Source: Mesorhabditis belari
Lineage: Eukaryota > Nematoda > Chromadorea > Rhabditida > Rhabditidae
Assembly (NCBI GenBank): GCA_958450365.1
Contig: CAUEEP010000724.1
Coordinates: 1,831,501 to 1,895,500, forward strand
Length of the DNA: 64,000 nt
Reading direction: 5' to 3'
Numbering within the stretch: the first letter of the stretch is position 1; the number at the start of each line of letters is the position of its first letter. Below are positions 51,141 to 61,779 of this stretch, piece by piece. The translations under genes and the position numbers were made by a program. Under the pieces are notes generated by a model. It was not told the DNA's origin, did not search any database, and was given only the letters and a program-made list of their open reading frames with translations.

Positions 51141-51894
51141 ACCAACGTACAGACCTAAATACTAAGTTTTCTAATGCTAAAGCTAAAGCTCTAAAGCATT
51201 AGAATGCTCTAAAGTATACATAGTAAAGCTCTATAAAGTTAGCAAGGTCTTTGCACAAATTTAAACTAAAATTTCTTTGAAAACAAATCCACAAATTGAA
51301 GAACACTTTGTTCTATTATTTCGAAATTGACTCCAAGAAATTGCTCCTAAAAAAAGTTGTTTAGCCTTTCCCTAAACAGCTTTCCCTTAAAATCTTCAAG
51401 ATTTCTTAAAGAAATGTCTTATTTTCCACCTTAAGCCTTTTGCAGAAAGCTCTTTTGCATTACAAAAGCGATTCCTTATGGAGTAAACTTTGTACAGGTT
51501 GACTGAAAAGCTTTTTCCTGATTGAGCTTTTCAGTCAGATTGAGAGCTTGTAAAGAGAGCCTGTAAATTGCCCATTAACTTTTATATCTTATAGCCTATT
51601 CACGAAAACAAGTGTTCAAAAGTTTGCTCAAAAAAAGGTGGGGGTTGTTACATGGCAGCCCAGTCGGCGCCCTTCTCTTCCCTTTCCCAGCCCAGCCCAA
51701 CCCAACCCCAGCCCAGCCTCAGTTCCTTACCCACTCCTACACCCAGGCCTATGACCACTCGACACTCACCAGTAAACAATTGCCTTGCCTCCTTCAGATA
51801 CGGAGCTCTTTGAAGGGTGAGAAGAGGAAAGAGAAGAAAGAGAGGAAAGAGAGGCCCGACCTTTCTCTTCTTTCTCCTTTACCCCTGCATTTCT
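51141..51894. other. No supported gene
   Basis: Short repeats of CTAAAGC (51175-51215). A hairpin CTGAAAAGCTTTTTCCTGATTGAGCTTTTCAG is at 51502-51533. CCCAACCCCAGCCCAGCC sequence follows near 51690. No coding support. Confidence 0.4.
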
Positions 51895-52015
51895 CTTCTC
51901 TTTCCCTTCTCTTTCCCTTCTCTTTCCCTTCTCTTTCCCTTCTCCTTCCCTTCTCTCTTTCCCTTCTCTCTTTCCCTTCTCTCTTTCCCTTCTCTTTCCC
52001 TTCTCTTTTTCCAAC
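51895..52015. repeat. 12-base polypyrimidine minisatellite TTCTCTTTCCCT
   Basis: Ten units of pure C/T on plus. The Glu/Lys/Arg-rich minus frames come from this repeat. Confidence 0.9.
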
Positions 52016-52239
52016 TCCGCTCATAATTACACCTAATTGACATTTTGAGGCGACCGGGGCACTCTTTTATTCTTCTTTATTTCCTCAGAACTCATTTCTC
52101 TCTTTCATCTAAAAATGGAACTTGTATGTTTACGGCTTTTACGTGTAGCCTTGAAAACGTTTGACTTTTCACTCAATTGAGAGTCATTGATTGAAAAGTG
52201 TTGAGCATATCTAAGTAGGACATTAGATATAGAATTTAA

Positions 52240-52585
52240 ATACTAATAATCTAACTCTAATAATCTGATTCTAGTAATCTGATTCTAATAGTCGAATTCT
52301 AATAGCCGAATTCTAACAATCGAATTCTAACAATCGAATTCTAATAACCGAATTCTAATAGCCGAATTCTAATAATCTGAACTCTAATAGCCGAATTCTA
52401 ACAATCGAATTCTAATAGCCGAATTCTAACAATCGAATTCTAATAATCGAATTCTAATAGCCGAACTCTAATAATCTAACTCTAATAACCGAATTCTAAT
52501 AGTCGAATTCTAGCAATCAAATTCTAACAATCGAATTCTAGCAATTGAATTCTAATAGCCAAATTCTAATAACCGAATTCATCTC
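52240..52585. repeat. 14-base minisatellite CGAATTCTAATAAC/GC
   Basis: About 24 units with CGAATTCTAACAAT, CGAATTCTAATAGC and CTAACTCTAATAAT forms. Confidence 0.9.
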
Positions 52586-52620
52586 TAAGTACCTAAGAGA
52601 TCTAAGTCGAACTTTCCAAA

Positions 52621-52689
52621 ACTAGAGTCGAATCCTTGATCTTTCAAACACTAGCCAAGACTGCTAACCATTCGACCAAATTGCTTAAA
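52621..52689 (-). tRNA. tRNA-like sequence
   Basis: On minus: TTTGGTCGAATGGTTAGCAG (box A-like), TCTTGGCTAGTG, box B GGATTCGACTC. The T stem is short and the acceptor ends do not pair. Confidence 0.35.
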
Positions 52690-53015
52690 CGCATTGCGTC
52701 AAATGACGGTTTTTTTAAATGCAAATTTAGCAACTAAGCAACAAGCTTTCAAAGCAAGTAAAAAGCAAGTAAAAAGCAAGTAAAAGGCAAGTAAAAAGCA
52801 AATGTTTTTAAATGCAAATGTTTTCAAATGCAAATGTCAACTTTTCCTAGCCTTTCTAGCCTCAAACCCTCTTTTAGTTGGCTTAAAATGACGCTTGTAC
52901 ATGAGCGGGGTTTATATTTCAATTAAAGATCTAGAGATGAAGGGGAAATACAGTATTCGATGGCAATTTACGATGACTGGACGGGTGATGAGGAAGAGAG
53001 GAGATGGGGAAGGCT
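52690..53015. other. No supported gene
   Basis: AAGCAAGTAAA repeats (52750-52800) and AAATGCAAATGTTTTC repeats (52800-52840). Confidence 0.4.
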
Positions 53016-53082
53016 GGGAGAGGCTGGGAGAGGCTGGGAGAGGCTGGGAGAGGCTGGGAGAGGCTGGGCGGAGGTTGGGGAA
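53016..53082. repeat. 10-base minisatellite GGCTGGGAGA
   Basis: Six to seven near-perfect G-rich units. Confidence 0.9.
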
Positions 53083-53269
53083 AAGGCTGAGAAGGGTTAC
53101 GACCTAGGAGATCGTTGGCGGCTCGGCTTTTTCCCTCACCCCCACCCTCAAGCCTTAAACAGATCAAACATCTGAATGGTCTAAAGGTTTTTGAATGGAT
53201 TGTTCTTGTTTTTAAGTTTATCTTGTATCGATTTGGCTTTATTCTTTTGTACTTTATAAGGAAATTAGC

Positions 53270-53392
53270 TGTATTTAGAATCAGCTGTATTTAGAATCAG
53301 CTATATTTAGAATTGGCTGTATTTAGAATTAGCTGTATTTAGAATTAGTTATATTTAGAATTAGCTGTATTTAGAATTAGCTATTTGATTAG
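53270..53392. repeat. 16-base minisatellite TATTTAGAATTAGCTG
   Basis: Seven to eight units with TCAGCTG and TAGCTA variants. Confidence 0.9.
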
Positions 53393-53489
53393 CTTTTTGA
53401 TTTCCAGGCTAAAGTCAGGATCTAGTACTATAACCTGTTGCACTGTTACCTGATCAGTGGGGTACTAGACATGGGAATCGGATTAGCTT

Positions 53490-54178
53490 TTGTCGGATCG
53501 GGTCGTCGGATCGGTTCGGGTGAATCCGAAAACCGGGAGTGTTCGGGTCGGGTTGGTTCGGGCCAACCAGAACATTCAAATCCGATTTGATCCGATTTGA
53601 TCCGATCCGATTTGATCCGATCCGATTTGATCCGATCCGATTTGATCCGATCCGATTTGATTTGATTTGATCCGATCCGATTTGATCCGATCCGATTTTA
53701 TCCGACTCGACCCGATCCTATCCGATCCGACGACCCGATCCTATCCGATTTGATCCGATCCAATTTGATCCGACCCATCTGATCCAATCCAATCCGATCC
53801 GATCCAACTCGATCCGTTCCGATCCGATCCGATTTGATCCGACCCATCTGATCCGTTCCGATCCGACCCGATCCGTTCCGATCCGATCCGATCCGATCCG
53901 ATTTTATCCGATCCAACTCGACCCGATCCGATCTGATCCGATTTGATCCGACCCATCTGATCCGTTCCGATCCGACCCGATCCGTTCCGATCCGATCCGA
54001 TCCAACTCGACCCGATCCGATCTGATCCGATTTGATCCGACCCATCTGATCCGATCCGATTTGATCCGATCCGATCCGACTCGATCTGTTCCGATCCGAT
54101 CCGATTTGATCCGATCCAACTCGACCGGATTTGATCCGATCCAACTCGATTTGATCCGATCCAACCCAATCCTACCCA
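53490..54178. repeat. 5-base TCCGA/TTTGA satellite, ~600 bases
   Basis: Units of GATCC plus GATTT or GACCC dominate from 53578 to 54160, with longer blocks such as CATCTGATCCGTTCCGATCC repeated every ~120 bases. A related GGATCGGGTCG stretch of opposite polarity precedes it (53492-53560). Minus frames rich in Asp/Arg/Ile/Gly/Ser are repeat products. Confidence 0.9.
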
Positions 54179-54570
54179 ATTTCCCATATCTACAGGGTAC
54201 TATTGTACTGTGAAACATACAATCTCTGATACACTCCAATTCAAATTCAAATCTATCAGCTGTGGTTTGTTTGAGGAGAGAACAGCTGGAGGGAATCCTT
54301 CCCGATTCCATCCTCAAAAATCCCCCTTCGCGTGTTTAAGCGCAATTTGTGGGATTTGGATGAAATATCTGTCGAAAGGAAGATTCATCAGCTTTCATCT
54401 TTGAATACCTGGATCTTAGAGTTCTTTTCCTGAATAGCTTTTAGATCTTTGGGGTTTTACTTGGACACAAAAACATTTTTACATTTATTCACACGAAACA
54501 TTTGATAAAAAATAATATAAAAGCCCATCCCGTAAGCCAGAAAATCAATGAGAAACAGAAAATCAATAAT
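54179..54570. other. No supported gene
   Basis: The segment 54260-54370 (GAGGAGAGAACAGCTGGAGG) has ordinary composition, but no frame is supported. Confidence 0.35.
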
Positions 54571-54638
54571 CTAGCCAGCGGAATTGAACCGTTGAGCTCT
54601 GGACTAAGATACAGAACTTTTAGCCAGTCGACTAGCCA
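54571..54638 (-). tRNA. tRNA-like sequence
   Basis: On minus: GTCGACTGGCTAAAAGTTCT, GTATCTTAGTCCAGAG, box B CGGTTCAATTCC. It is followed outward by a duplicated CCAGTCGACTA. Confidence 0.4.
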
Positions 54639-55014
54639 GCCAGTCGACTACAGAAGACTAATCATAAGAAAGTATATAAAACTAAATTGACAGCAATCTA
54701 AATGGGTATTGAAAAAGAATCCCATTAAAAAACAATCCCATTGAGCACACCTGACTCATTAAAAATCATGTTATTCTATGCGGGCGTCAAAAAAAATTTT
54801 CGGGGAAATTCGTGGCTTGGGCGGGCTGATGTGGAATGCAAATTTGGAATGGGGAAAAAGAGGATAGGCTGGGGGACAGGACAAGAGGATGGGGGGGGTA
54901 TTGTGTGTTAGATCTCTAGCCTGTCTTGTCTCCTGTAGCTTTTGAAAAACGGTAGAGTAGAGCAATTTCTACAGTGCTGTTGAAGTCTGCGCAATATAAT
55001 TTGAAGATTGGGGT
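54639..55014. other. No supported gene
   Basis: 54832-54925 (GCAAATTTGGAATGGGGAAA, ACAAGAGGATGGGG, TAGATCTCTAGCCTGTCTTG) is a diverged copy of 55380-55455. Confidence 0.4.
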
Positions 55015-55235
55015 CTGATATTGGATTCTTGGAGGATGATCTTGGAGGATGATCTTGGAGGATGATATTGGATTCTGATCTTGGAGTCTGATCTTGGAGT
55101 CTACTCTTGGATCATCAGAATCCTTTGAGTCTGATCTTGGAGTCTGATCTTGGCTTCTGATCTTGGCTTCTGATCTTGGAGTCTAGTCTTGGCTTCTGAT
55201 ATTGGGGCCTGATCTTGGAGTCTATCCTTGGACAA
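55015..55235. repeat. 13-base minisatellite GATCTTGGAGTCT
   Basis: About 15 units with GATCTTGGCTTCT and GATGATCTTGGAG variants. Confidence 0.9.
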
Positions 55236-55495
55236 CTTTCCTTCTCCAACTTTCTTCCGAAGCTTCAAGTTTTTAGCAACAGAAGAAGACAAAATGGAGC
55301 TCTGGAGTCAAATCGGCCAAGCTACAAATAACGAATTCCCTAATTCGTCATTTGTAGCTTGGCCGGTTTGACTTGAGACGAATGCAAATTTGGGGAGCGG
55401 ACAAGAGGATGGGGAGGGGTATTTGCGTGTCAGATCCTCAGTCTGTCTCTTTCTTTCCTTTTTGAATGAATCGCTAGGCAGGTGTTCGTTCGTTG

Positions 55496-55657
55496 ATGCG
55501 AAACGAGGAGAATGAGTACTTTATGGAGGGTAGGGGTATCCCCTTATCGTACGCAATGTCGGCACGAGTACAGACGGTACTCAATTATTCCTTTGTTGAG
55601 GGCGATGAGATTTCGGTACTTGTCGGTTATCGATCCACAGAGACTCAACTGGGTTAA
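55496..55657 (+). CDS. Unrecognised 53-codon ORF of protein-like composition
   Basis: The frame reads MRNEENEYFMEGRGIPLSYA, then SARVQTVLNYSFVEGDEI, then SVLVGYRSTETQLG and TAA. It is free of repeats and has balanced composition, unlike its neighbours. A possible acceptor (GCTAGGCAG) lies 20 bases upstream and a possible donor (CTGG then GTTAAG) overlaps the stop. I do not recognise a family. It may be an internal exon or a fragment of a mobile element. Confidence 0.3.
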   Translation: MRNEENEYFMEGRGIPLSYAMSARVQTVLNYSFVEGDEISVLVGYRSTETQLG

Positions 55658-56214
55658 GCAAAGAGCTGACAACTTGTGAAGTGAAGTAGAGTGCTCACCT
55701 GAACTCATTCAACATCAGAACTCCTTCAGAAGATCAGAAATCGATCAGTCATTCATCAGAACAAAAATCGATAACCGAGAAGACTCGCTTAACCGAGATA
55801 GTTGTTTATTTGATTGTCATGAACTTTCTAGACAATCTGTTAATCATGACAATCTGATTTTGACAATCTTATAACTAATTCCACGTATTATTCAAGACCA
55901 AAAGAACGGGTTGACCCAGAGAAGTGGCACAGCAGGAGGAGAAACCCTGCTTGAGGGGATCTGCCGGTCAGAGCTCAATTAGAATTGAGAGAGAAAAGGA
56001 AAGGACCTAGGGGACCGGCCATCTGCCACCATTTGGTCTTGAATGGACAAAGATCTGTGCTTGTCTGTTCCCTCGATTCAATCCTTTCTCTATGCAAGGT
56101 GACCCCTTGGGTGATGGCTCTTGCTGGCCTCTCTCAGCGCCGCCCCTCCTCTCTTTTCTGGCACGGCCCTTGTTCGCAAAGATAGAATTTTTTTTTGAAA
56201 TGTTTTAACTTTAT
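55658..56214. other. Non-repetitive stretch, unassigned
   Basis: It has an inverted pair around GATTGTCATGAACTTTCTAG and AATCATGACAATC (55812-55860). A GC-richer block (55910-56190) has a frame at 55985-56185 lacking any recognisable domain. Confidence 0.3.
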
Positions 56215-56462
56215 CTAGAGCTAGAGAGAGCTAGAGATCTAGAGCTAGAGCTAGATATCTAGAGCTAGAGCTAGATATCTAGAGCTAGAGCTAGAGCTAG
56301 AGCTAGATATCTAGAGCTAGAGCTAGAGCTAGAGCTAGATATCTAGAACTTGAGCTAGAGCTAGAGCTAGAGATCTAGAACTTGAGCTAGATATCTAGAG
56401 CTAGAGCTAGATATTTAGAGCTAGAGCTAGAGCTAGAGCTAGATATTTAGAGCCTAGAGCTA
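56215..56462. repeat. 6-base minisatellite AGAGCT with ATATCT interruptions
   Basis: GAGCTAGAGCTAGATATCTA blocks, about 40 hexamers, rich in small palindromes. Confidence 0.95.
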
Positions 56463-56603
56463 GAGATTTGGATACCTAAATAGGTATCTAGACACCTAAA
56501 TATTACAAGAAACTCCTGTACTCTTTGACTCATTTGTCTTTGGGAAACTTCTTTAGCTTCTTTTCACCTATTTTCATTCTTTCCTGAGCTCTTTCACGTA
56601 TTT

Positions 56604-56685
56604 TTCGATTGTGGCCTAGCGGATAGTGTGTTTGTCTACGGAACTAGTCGAGCTTCTTGTGGTGGGTTCGATACCCACATTTGAA
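56604..56685 (+). tRNA. tRNA-like sequence with long variable arm, anticodon loop GTCTACG
   Basis: The ends TTCGATT and ATTTGAA pair at six of seven positions. The T arm GTGGG-TTCGATA-CCCAC is perfect. Box A is TGGCCTAGCGGATAGTG. The anticodon arm has four of five pairs and loop GTCTACG, giving anticodon CTA. At 82 bases it has the length of a type II (Ser/Leu-like) tRNA. This is the best-folding tRNA-like sequence in the window, but a CTA anticodon would read a stop codon, so it is probably a pseudogene or SINE head. Confidence 0.5.
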
Positions 56686-56961
56686 AAACTTTAAAACTTT
56701 GATATTTTTGATTTCCACAGATTCTTACTACTGTTTGCTGCTATTTTCCTTTATTTTCTAATCTAATTTTGATCAGAGCAATCAACCATCAGCTCCAACA
56801 GCTCCAGCAGTGGTTTCTTCACCGAAAATTGACTGTCGACTGTGCTTTTCTATCAAATGCGCTTCTATTCCTATATTTCTATCGGTTTTCTATCGTTTCA
56901 ATGATCTAGTTCTAGTACCCACATTGATCTACATTTTTTCCCATAAAAAAAGCAAAAGATT

Positions 56962-57032
56962 TGACCAAACCCGGACTCGAACCGGGGACAACCGGCTGAG
57001 AGCCTAGCACGCTAACCACTCGGCCACGAGGC
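56962..57032 (-). tRNA. tRNA-Glu(CTC)-like sequence
   Basis: On minus: box A TGGCCGAGTGGTTAGCG, anticodon loop CTCTCAG, perfect T arm CCCGG-TTCGAGT-CCGGG. The acceptor stem does not pair (GCCTCGT with TTTGGTC), so it is probably not functional. Confidence 0.45.
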
Positions 57033-57799
57033 GATGAGATGGAGGGATCGTAAAGATTCCTTAATACCCGAGGTCGCGGTAATCTGCGGTCGCGGTTTTT
57101 ACTCAAAAACTTCTTTTTTTAACTTTAAATAGACTTTAAACAGACTTTAAACAAATTTAAATCGAAGAATTTGAATTCATTACTCAAAAACCATCTAGAT
57201 ATTCGGAATCAGCGAAAAATTTGCTACAAAATAAGCTAGTTCCCTTGGTCCTAAAATATAGCTACAAAATAAGCTAGTCCCCTTAAACCACAGCGATCCC
57301 TAGTAAGTTTCCTTTGCTTTCTACTAGAGAATTTTGCCACTAGTTCGCTTTTTACTAGAAAATTTCTACGAAATATCTTGTGAAATACGAAGTATCATAT
57401 GAAATACGAAATATCATAGTTGATCAAGAATGTAACAGCCAATTCTAGCTGCATGCTATTAGATTCCTTTTTGTATCGACTCTCTCGCCTCTCCGCCCCT
57501 TTTGTGACACGGTCTCCCTTTCCCAGTGTTTGTAGAATGGATCCCCAGTTCCCTCAGTTCCCCCAGTTCCCCCAGTTCCCTCAGTTCCCTCAGTCCCCAG
57601 CCTGTGGCCTTCCCCTCTTACCCCACCCTTACCAGATCGAAGGACTTCCCCCCTTGGGGTCTTCTTTTCTCTTAAGTGCCCCTTTTCCCCCCTTTTTCCA
57701 TTCAATCCATTCACTATACTCCCTCATTTTTTCCCATTCATTCGTTCACAAGTAGTAGATAGGGAAATTCCAAGCCAAGCCTAGGTTCACCTTTGTTTT
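57033..57799. other. No supported gene
   Basis: AGTTCCCTC repeats (57545-57595). A CTACAAAATAAGCTAGT repeat (57222-57275). Frames here are Pro-rich low-complexity. Confidence 0.4.
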
Positions 57800-58106
57800 C
57801 TTGGCCGATTCTTGGCTGATTCTTAGCAGATTCTTGGCTGATTCTTGGCTGATTCTTAGCCGATCCTTGGCTGATTCTTGGCCGATTCTTGGCTGATTCT
57901 TACCCGATTCTTGACTGATTCTTGGCTGATTCTTACCCGATTCTTGGCTGATTCTTGACTGATTCTTGGCTGATTCTTACCCGATTCTTGGCTAATTCTT
58001 GGCCCGATTCTTGGCTGATTCTTGGCTGATTCTTAGCCGATTCTTGGCTAATTCTTAGCCGATTCTTGGCTGATTCTCAGCCGATTCTTGGCTAATTCTT
58101 GAGCGT
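57800..58106. repeat. 11-12-base minisatellite GATTCTTGGCT
   Basis: About 26 units with GATTCTTAGCC and GATTCTTACCC forms. Confidence 0.9.
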
Positions 58107-58199
58107 CGTCAGAAACAGAGTTGAAAGTTGGCAGCTGACAAGTTCTAAGGTGACTTTCCTTGTTCATTCTTCTTTTGATTTACATATACAACATTTACA

Positions 58200-58370
58200 G
58201 TAACTTTAAAGAGCTGTACCTTTAAAGAACTGTATCTTTAAAGAGCTGTAACTTTAAAGAACTGTAACTCTAAAGAACTGTAACTCTAAAGAACTGTAAC
58301 TTTAAAGAACTGTAACTTTAAAGAACTGTATCTTTAAAGAACTGTATCTTTAAAGAACTCAAACTTTATC
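58200..58370. repeat. 17-base minisatellite TTTAAAGAACTGTAACT
   Basis: Nine to ten units. Confidence 0.9.
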
Positions 58371-59185
58371 ATCCGATTGTAACCAATCAAATCTGCATTT
58401 GAGATCTTTGACTATACAGCATTAACCAAAATTAACCAAAATTAACCAAAATTAGCATTAACCAATTCCTAAATGCTTATTTTAACAGCTTAAACCTGGA
58501 AAGTATCCAGAATGGCTAGATTGCGGTTATTAATCTAGATTCGGGTATCCAGTCTAGATAGAGGATCCAATCTAGATAAAGTATCCAATCTAGACTGTCT
58601 GGATTGCGGTATTCGATCTAGAATAGGATATTCAGTCCAGAATAGCTAGATTACGGTATTCAGTCTAGATTAGATTATCCAGCTTCTTCTAGTAAACAGT
58701 TTTTTTCTAGTTTTGTTTTGATTGATCTTTTGATTTTCCAAAATGAAGATGATTTCATCTATTTCCCCGATACAAATATTTGTTTACCTGTTGAAAAAAA
58801 GAGGGTAAAAAGAGGGTAAAAAGAAAGAAAGAGATGAGTGTTACTTTGCCCGCCTCTTTTCTCTGACTCTGACTATGTGCTCTTTTCAGCCATCAGCCGG
58901 CCCCTTTCCCGTGAAAGGGGCAGTGCCTGACTGACTGAAAAGAGGCGAAAGGCGAAGCGACGCGCTGGCGGCGGTCATTTTCCCCCCGCTATTTTTCAAC
59001 TCTCTAAGCAACAAGTATTCAAAAGAATACTGAATTCTTGACTAGGATTTTCCTTGCTATTTTCCTTGCTATTTTCCTTGCTCTTTCTTTTCTTAGATTA
59101 GATTTTCTTCATATCTAACATTCTCTCAATAAAGTCACTCAATTTGGAGTTGAACGATAAGCATTGAATTTGGCTTTGAATTCTA
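58371..59185. other. No supported gene
   Basis: AATTAACCAAA repeats (58425-58465). A CTAGATTGCGGTATTC-type repeat (58510-58680). A hairpin GGCCCCTTTCC / GGAAAGGGGC-like near 58898-58922. CTATTTTCCTTG units (59050-59085). Confidence 0.45.
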
Positions 59186-59187
59186 GA

Positions 59188-59700
59188 CTTGTACTTGTAC
59201 TTGTACTTCTATTTGTACATGTACTTTTACTTCTACTTGTACTTGTACTTCTACTTGTACTTCTACTTGTGCTTGTACTTGTACTTCTACTTCTACTTGT
59301 ACTTGTACCTTTACTTCTGCTTGTACTTGTACTTGTGTTTGTACCTCTACTTCTACTTCTACTTGTACCTTTACTTCTGTTTGTACTTGTACTTGTGTTT
59401 GTACTTCTACTTCTACTTGTACTTGTACTTCTACTTGTACTTCTACTTGTGCTTGTACTTGTACTTCTACTTCTACTTGTACTTGTACCTTTACTTCTGT
59501 TTGTACTTGTACTTGTGTTTGTACTTCTACTTCCACTTGTACTTCTACTTGTGCTTGTGCTTGTACTTGTACTTGTACTTCTACTTCTACTTCTACTTCT
59601 ACTTCTACTTCTACTTGTACTTTTACTTCTGCTTGTACATGTACTTCTACTTCTACTTGTAGTTCTACTTGTAGCCTATACTTGTAGACAATACTTGTAG
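59188..59700. repeat. 6-base TACTTG/TACTTC satellite
   Basis: About 85 hexamers. A ~120-base higher block (TACCTTTACTTCTGTTTGTA with TGTGTTTGTACTTC) recurs at about 59310, 59370 and 59490. The Leu/Val and Tyr/Leu/Phe frames are repeat products. Confidence 0.95.
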
Positions 59701-60419
59701 GTATACTTGTAGAAAGTTGAAAGTTTTGAAGCTTCGGCTCTTTTTCTGCGTAGATTTTTCGTAGCTGTTCCTTTTCTACTCATTTCTGCTCATTTATAAT
59801 TCCAAACTACTCATTTCGCTGCTACTTCAGCACCGGCACAAATAAGAAGCTCAAGTTACTCAAGTTGGATGCTGTGGTGCTTGGAGGAGCGACAAAACTT
59901 ATCTAGTTATTGACTAGCCTTTCTATTAGGTAATTGACCGGTTAACAGTCAGCAGTTAGCAGTTAGCAGCAGGCAGCAGGCAGCAGTTAGCAGTTAGCAG
60001 TTAGCAGCAGTTAGCAGTTAGCGACAGTTAGCAGTTAGCAGTTAGCACTAACTATAAGCAGTTCACGGTTATTCTGAGTAAAGATCTCTTGGTACAGATT
60101 ACAGATGAGTACTCCGTATTTAAGATATTCAGTTTATTTCTCTATCCCTCTGAAAAGGAACCCCTTCACGGCCAAAGGATGTCTAAATGGAGGCTGGGAA
60201 AGCGACGCGCGGCGGCGGTCAATCCGATAATTTAGGCGTTCGCGACGAAAGGCTTTTTCGCCTTTTTCGCCTTTTTCAGTCCGTCCATCCATCCCTTTTC
60301 TGCTCTTTTACTCAAAAGAAACCCCAACAACACAGGGGTAAATGAAAATGGATTTGACTCTGGGAAAATAAAATCAGAAGACCTCCCAACAGAAGACTAA
60401 TCATTTTTTTTGAGAAAGA
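59701..60419. other. Spacer with AGCAGTT units
   Basis: AGCAGTT / AGCAGGC repeats occupy 59945-60050. GCGACGCG-containing sequence at 60202 resembles 58956. No gene is seen. Confidence 0.4.
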
Positions 60420-60850
60420 AACCCTCTAACAGCGGTCTAACAGCTTTAAACACTGGTTAAGAGCTTTAAACAGCTACGCGAGGCTGTACGGCTACGCAAG
60501 GCTTCTCTAGACTTCTCTAGACTGTACGCGAGGCTTCTCTAGAGTATTTGACGGTAAATAACTTTCCTGTAACTCACCCCTCTTCCCTTCCCTGCACTCA
60601 ATAACAGCTTTAGACAGCTACACGAGGCTGTAAGGCTACGCAAGGCTTCTCTAGACTCCTTCTAGAGTATTTGACGGTAAATAACTTTCCTGTAACTCAC
60701 CCCTCTTCCCTTCCTTGCACTCAATAACAGCTTTAAACAGCTACGCGAGGCTGTAAGCTACGCGAGGCTTCTCTAGACTCCTTCTAAAGTATTTGACGGT
60801 AAATAACTTTCCTGTAACTCACCCCCTCTTCCCTTCCCCGCACTCAATAA
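60420..60850. repeat. ~122-base direct repeat, three copies
   Basis: Units start near 60468, 60607 and 60729. Each has AGCTTTAAACAGCTACGCGA, GGCTTCTCTAGACTCC-like and TATTTGACGGTAAATAACTT, then CTGTAACTCACCCCTCTTCC. Confidence 0.85.
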
Positions 60851-61594
60851 CATGCGTGAGGTGACCATGCGTGCTAAATTTGTGTTTGTGCATTGACGCG
60901 AGATGAGTGTGAAAGGGGGGAACTCCTATAAATCCACCCCGTGCAAAGTACACGCATAGTTTCCTCCTTCCATAAAGATAGCCCAAAATCTTCACATCAT
61001 TCTATTTATGGATTAGGTCTCGGAAATCACTTGCGATTGTGTGAAATCATTTTATCTTGGCATTTGTTCATCTGAAGTGTTGTTCAGTTGGAAGTGACGT
61101 CATTAGACAAAAAGATTTGACAAGCAATTTGACAAGGTTGAAGGGCTAGAATCAAACCCTGCCCAGTGGCTCATTAAAATCTCAAGCTCCATATTCAAAT
61201 TCCAAAGTTTAACTAGGAAAAAGCACTTGGAACGAGACCAAAACCATCCTATAGAAGCAACCAGTAGCCAATCTGCTTTTAGCTTTTCCCCTGTAACGCA
61301 AGATCTCTCCTTACAAGTTTTGTTTGCATTTTGATCTCTTTTTAGCTTCAAATATCTGGTCAGGCCCGGACTCAAAGCCATGGTCTAGATACCAGATTTC
61401 AGACTCATAGTCGGGCTTGAAGTCGAGCTTGGAGTCGGGCTCCAGACCCCGAGCTTTAGTCTGGCTCAGGAGCTAAAGCCCCAAATTCCAGGCCTAGAAC
61501 CTAATGCCCCTGTTTTTAGGCCCAGAATAGGGACCCAGATTTCGAAATTTACCCACAATCAGGAATCATCTCGACACCAGGCCTAGAACCTAAA
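60851..61594. other. Spacer, no gene recognised
   Basis: CCTATAAATCC at 60927 resembles a TATA element, but no convincing ORF follows. A minus frame at 61103-61381 has no recognisable domain. Confidence 0.35.
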
Positions 61595-61779
61595 AGAAGA
61601 TGGTCTAGATCCGATCTAGCCTTAGGAAGCTATGTACCAAGCTTAGGTTCAGGCTTAGGCTGGCTTAGGCTTAGGCTTAGGCTTATTAGGCTTAGGCTTA
61701 GGCTTAGGCTTAGGCTTAGGCTTGGGCTTAAAGAAGCTATAATCTCGGATTCCAGGCGCAGAACCTAAAAGATGATCTA
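61595..61779. repeat. Telomere-like (TTAGGC)n within a duplicated ~180-base unit
   Basis: GGTCTAGATCCGATCTAGCC, GGAAGCTATGTACCAAGC and then about 14 TTAGGC hexamers. The same order (GGTCCGATCTAGGC, GGAAGCTATCTACCAAGC, TTAGGC) resumes at 62604 after the mariner-type element, showing a tandem duplication of the unit. Confidence 0.85.

Noticed and set aside
53698..54317. Asp/Arg/Ser/Gly/Ile-rich minus frames
   Set aside because: They derive from the TCCGA/TTTGA satellite.
59164..59700. 178-codon Leu/Val-rich frame like a multi-pass membrane protein
   Set aside because: It is a hexamer repeat translated; the hydrophobicity comes from TACTTG codons.
61130..61165. GGGTTTGATTC on minus as another tRNA-like box B
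   Set aside because: No matching box A or stem was found.
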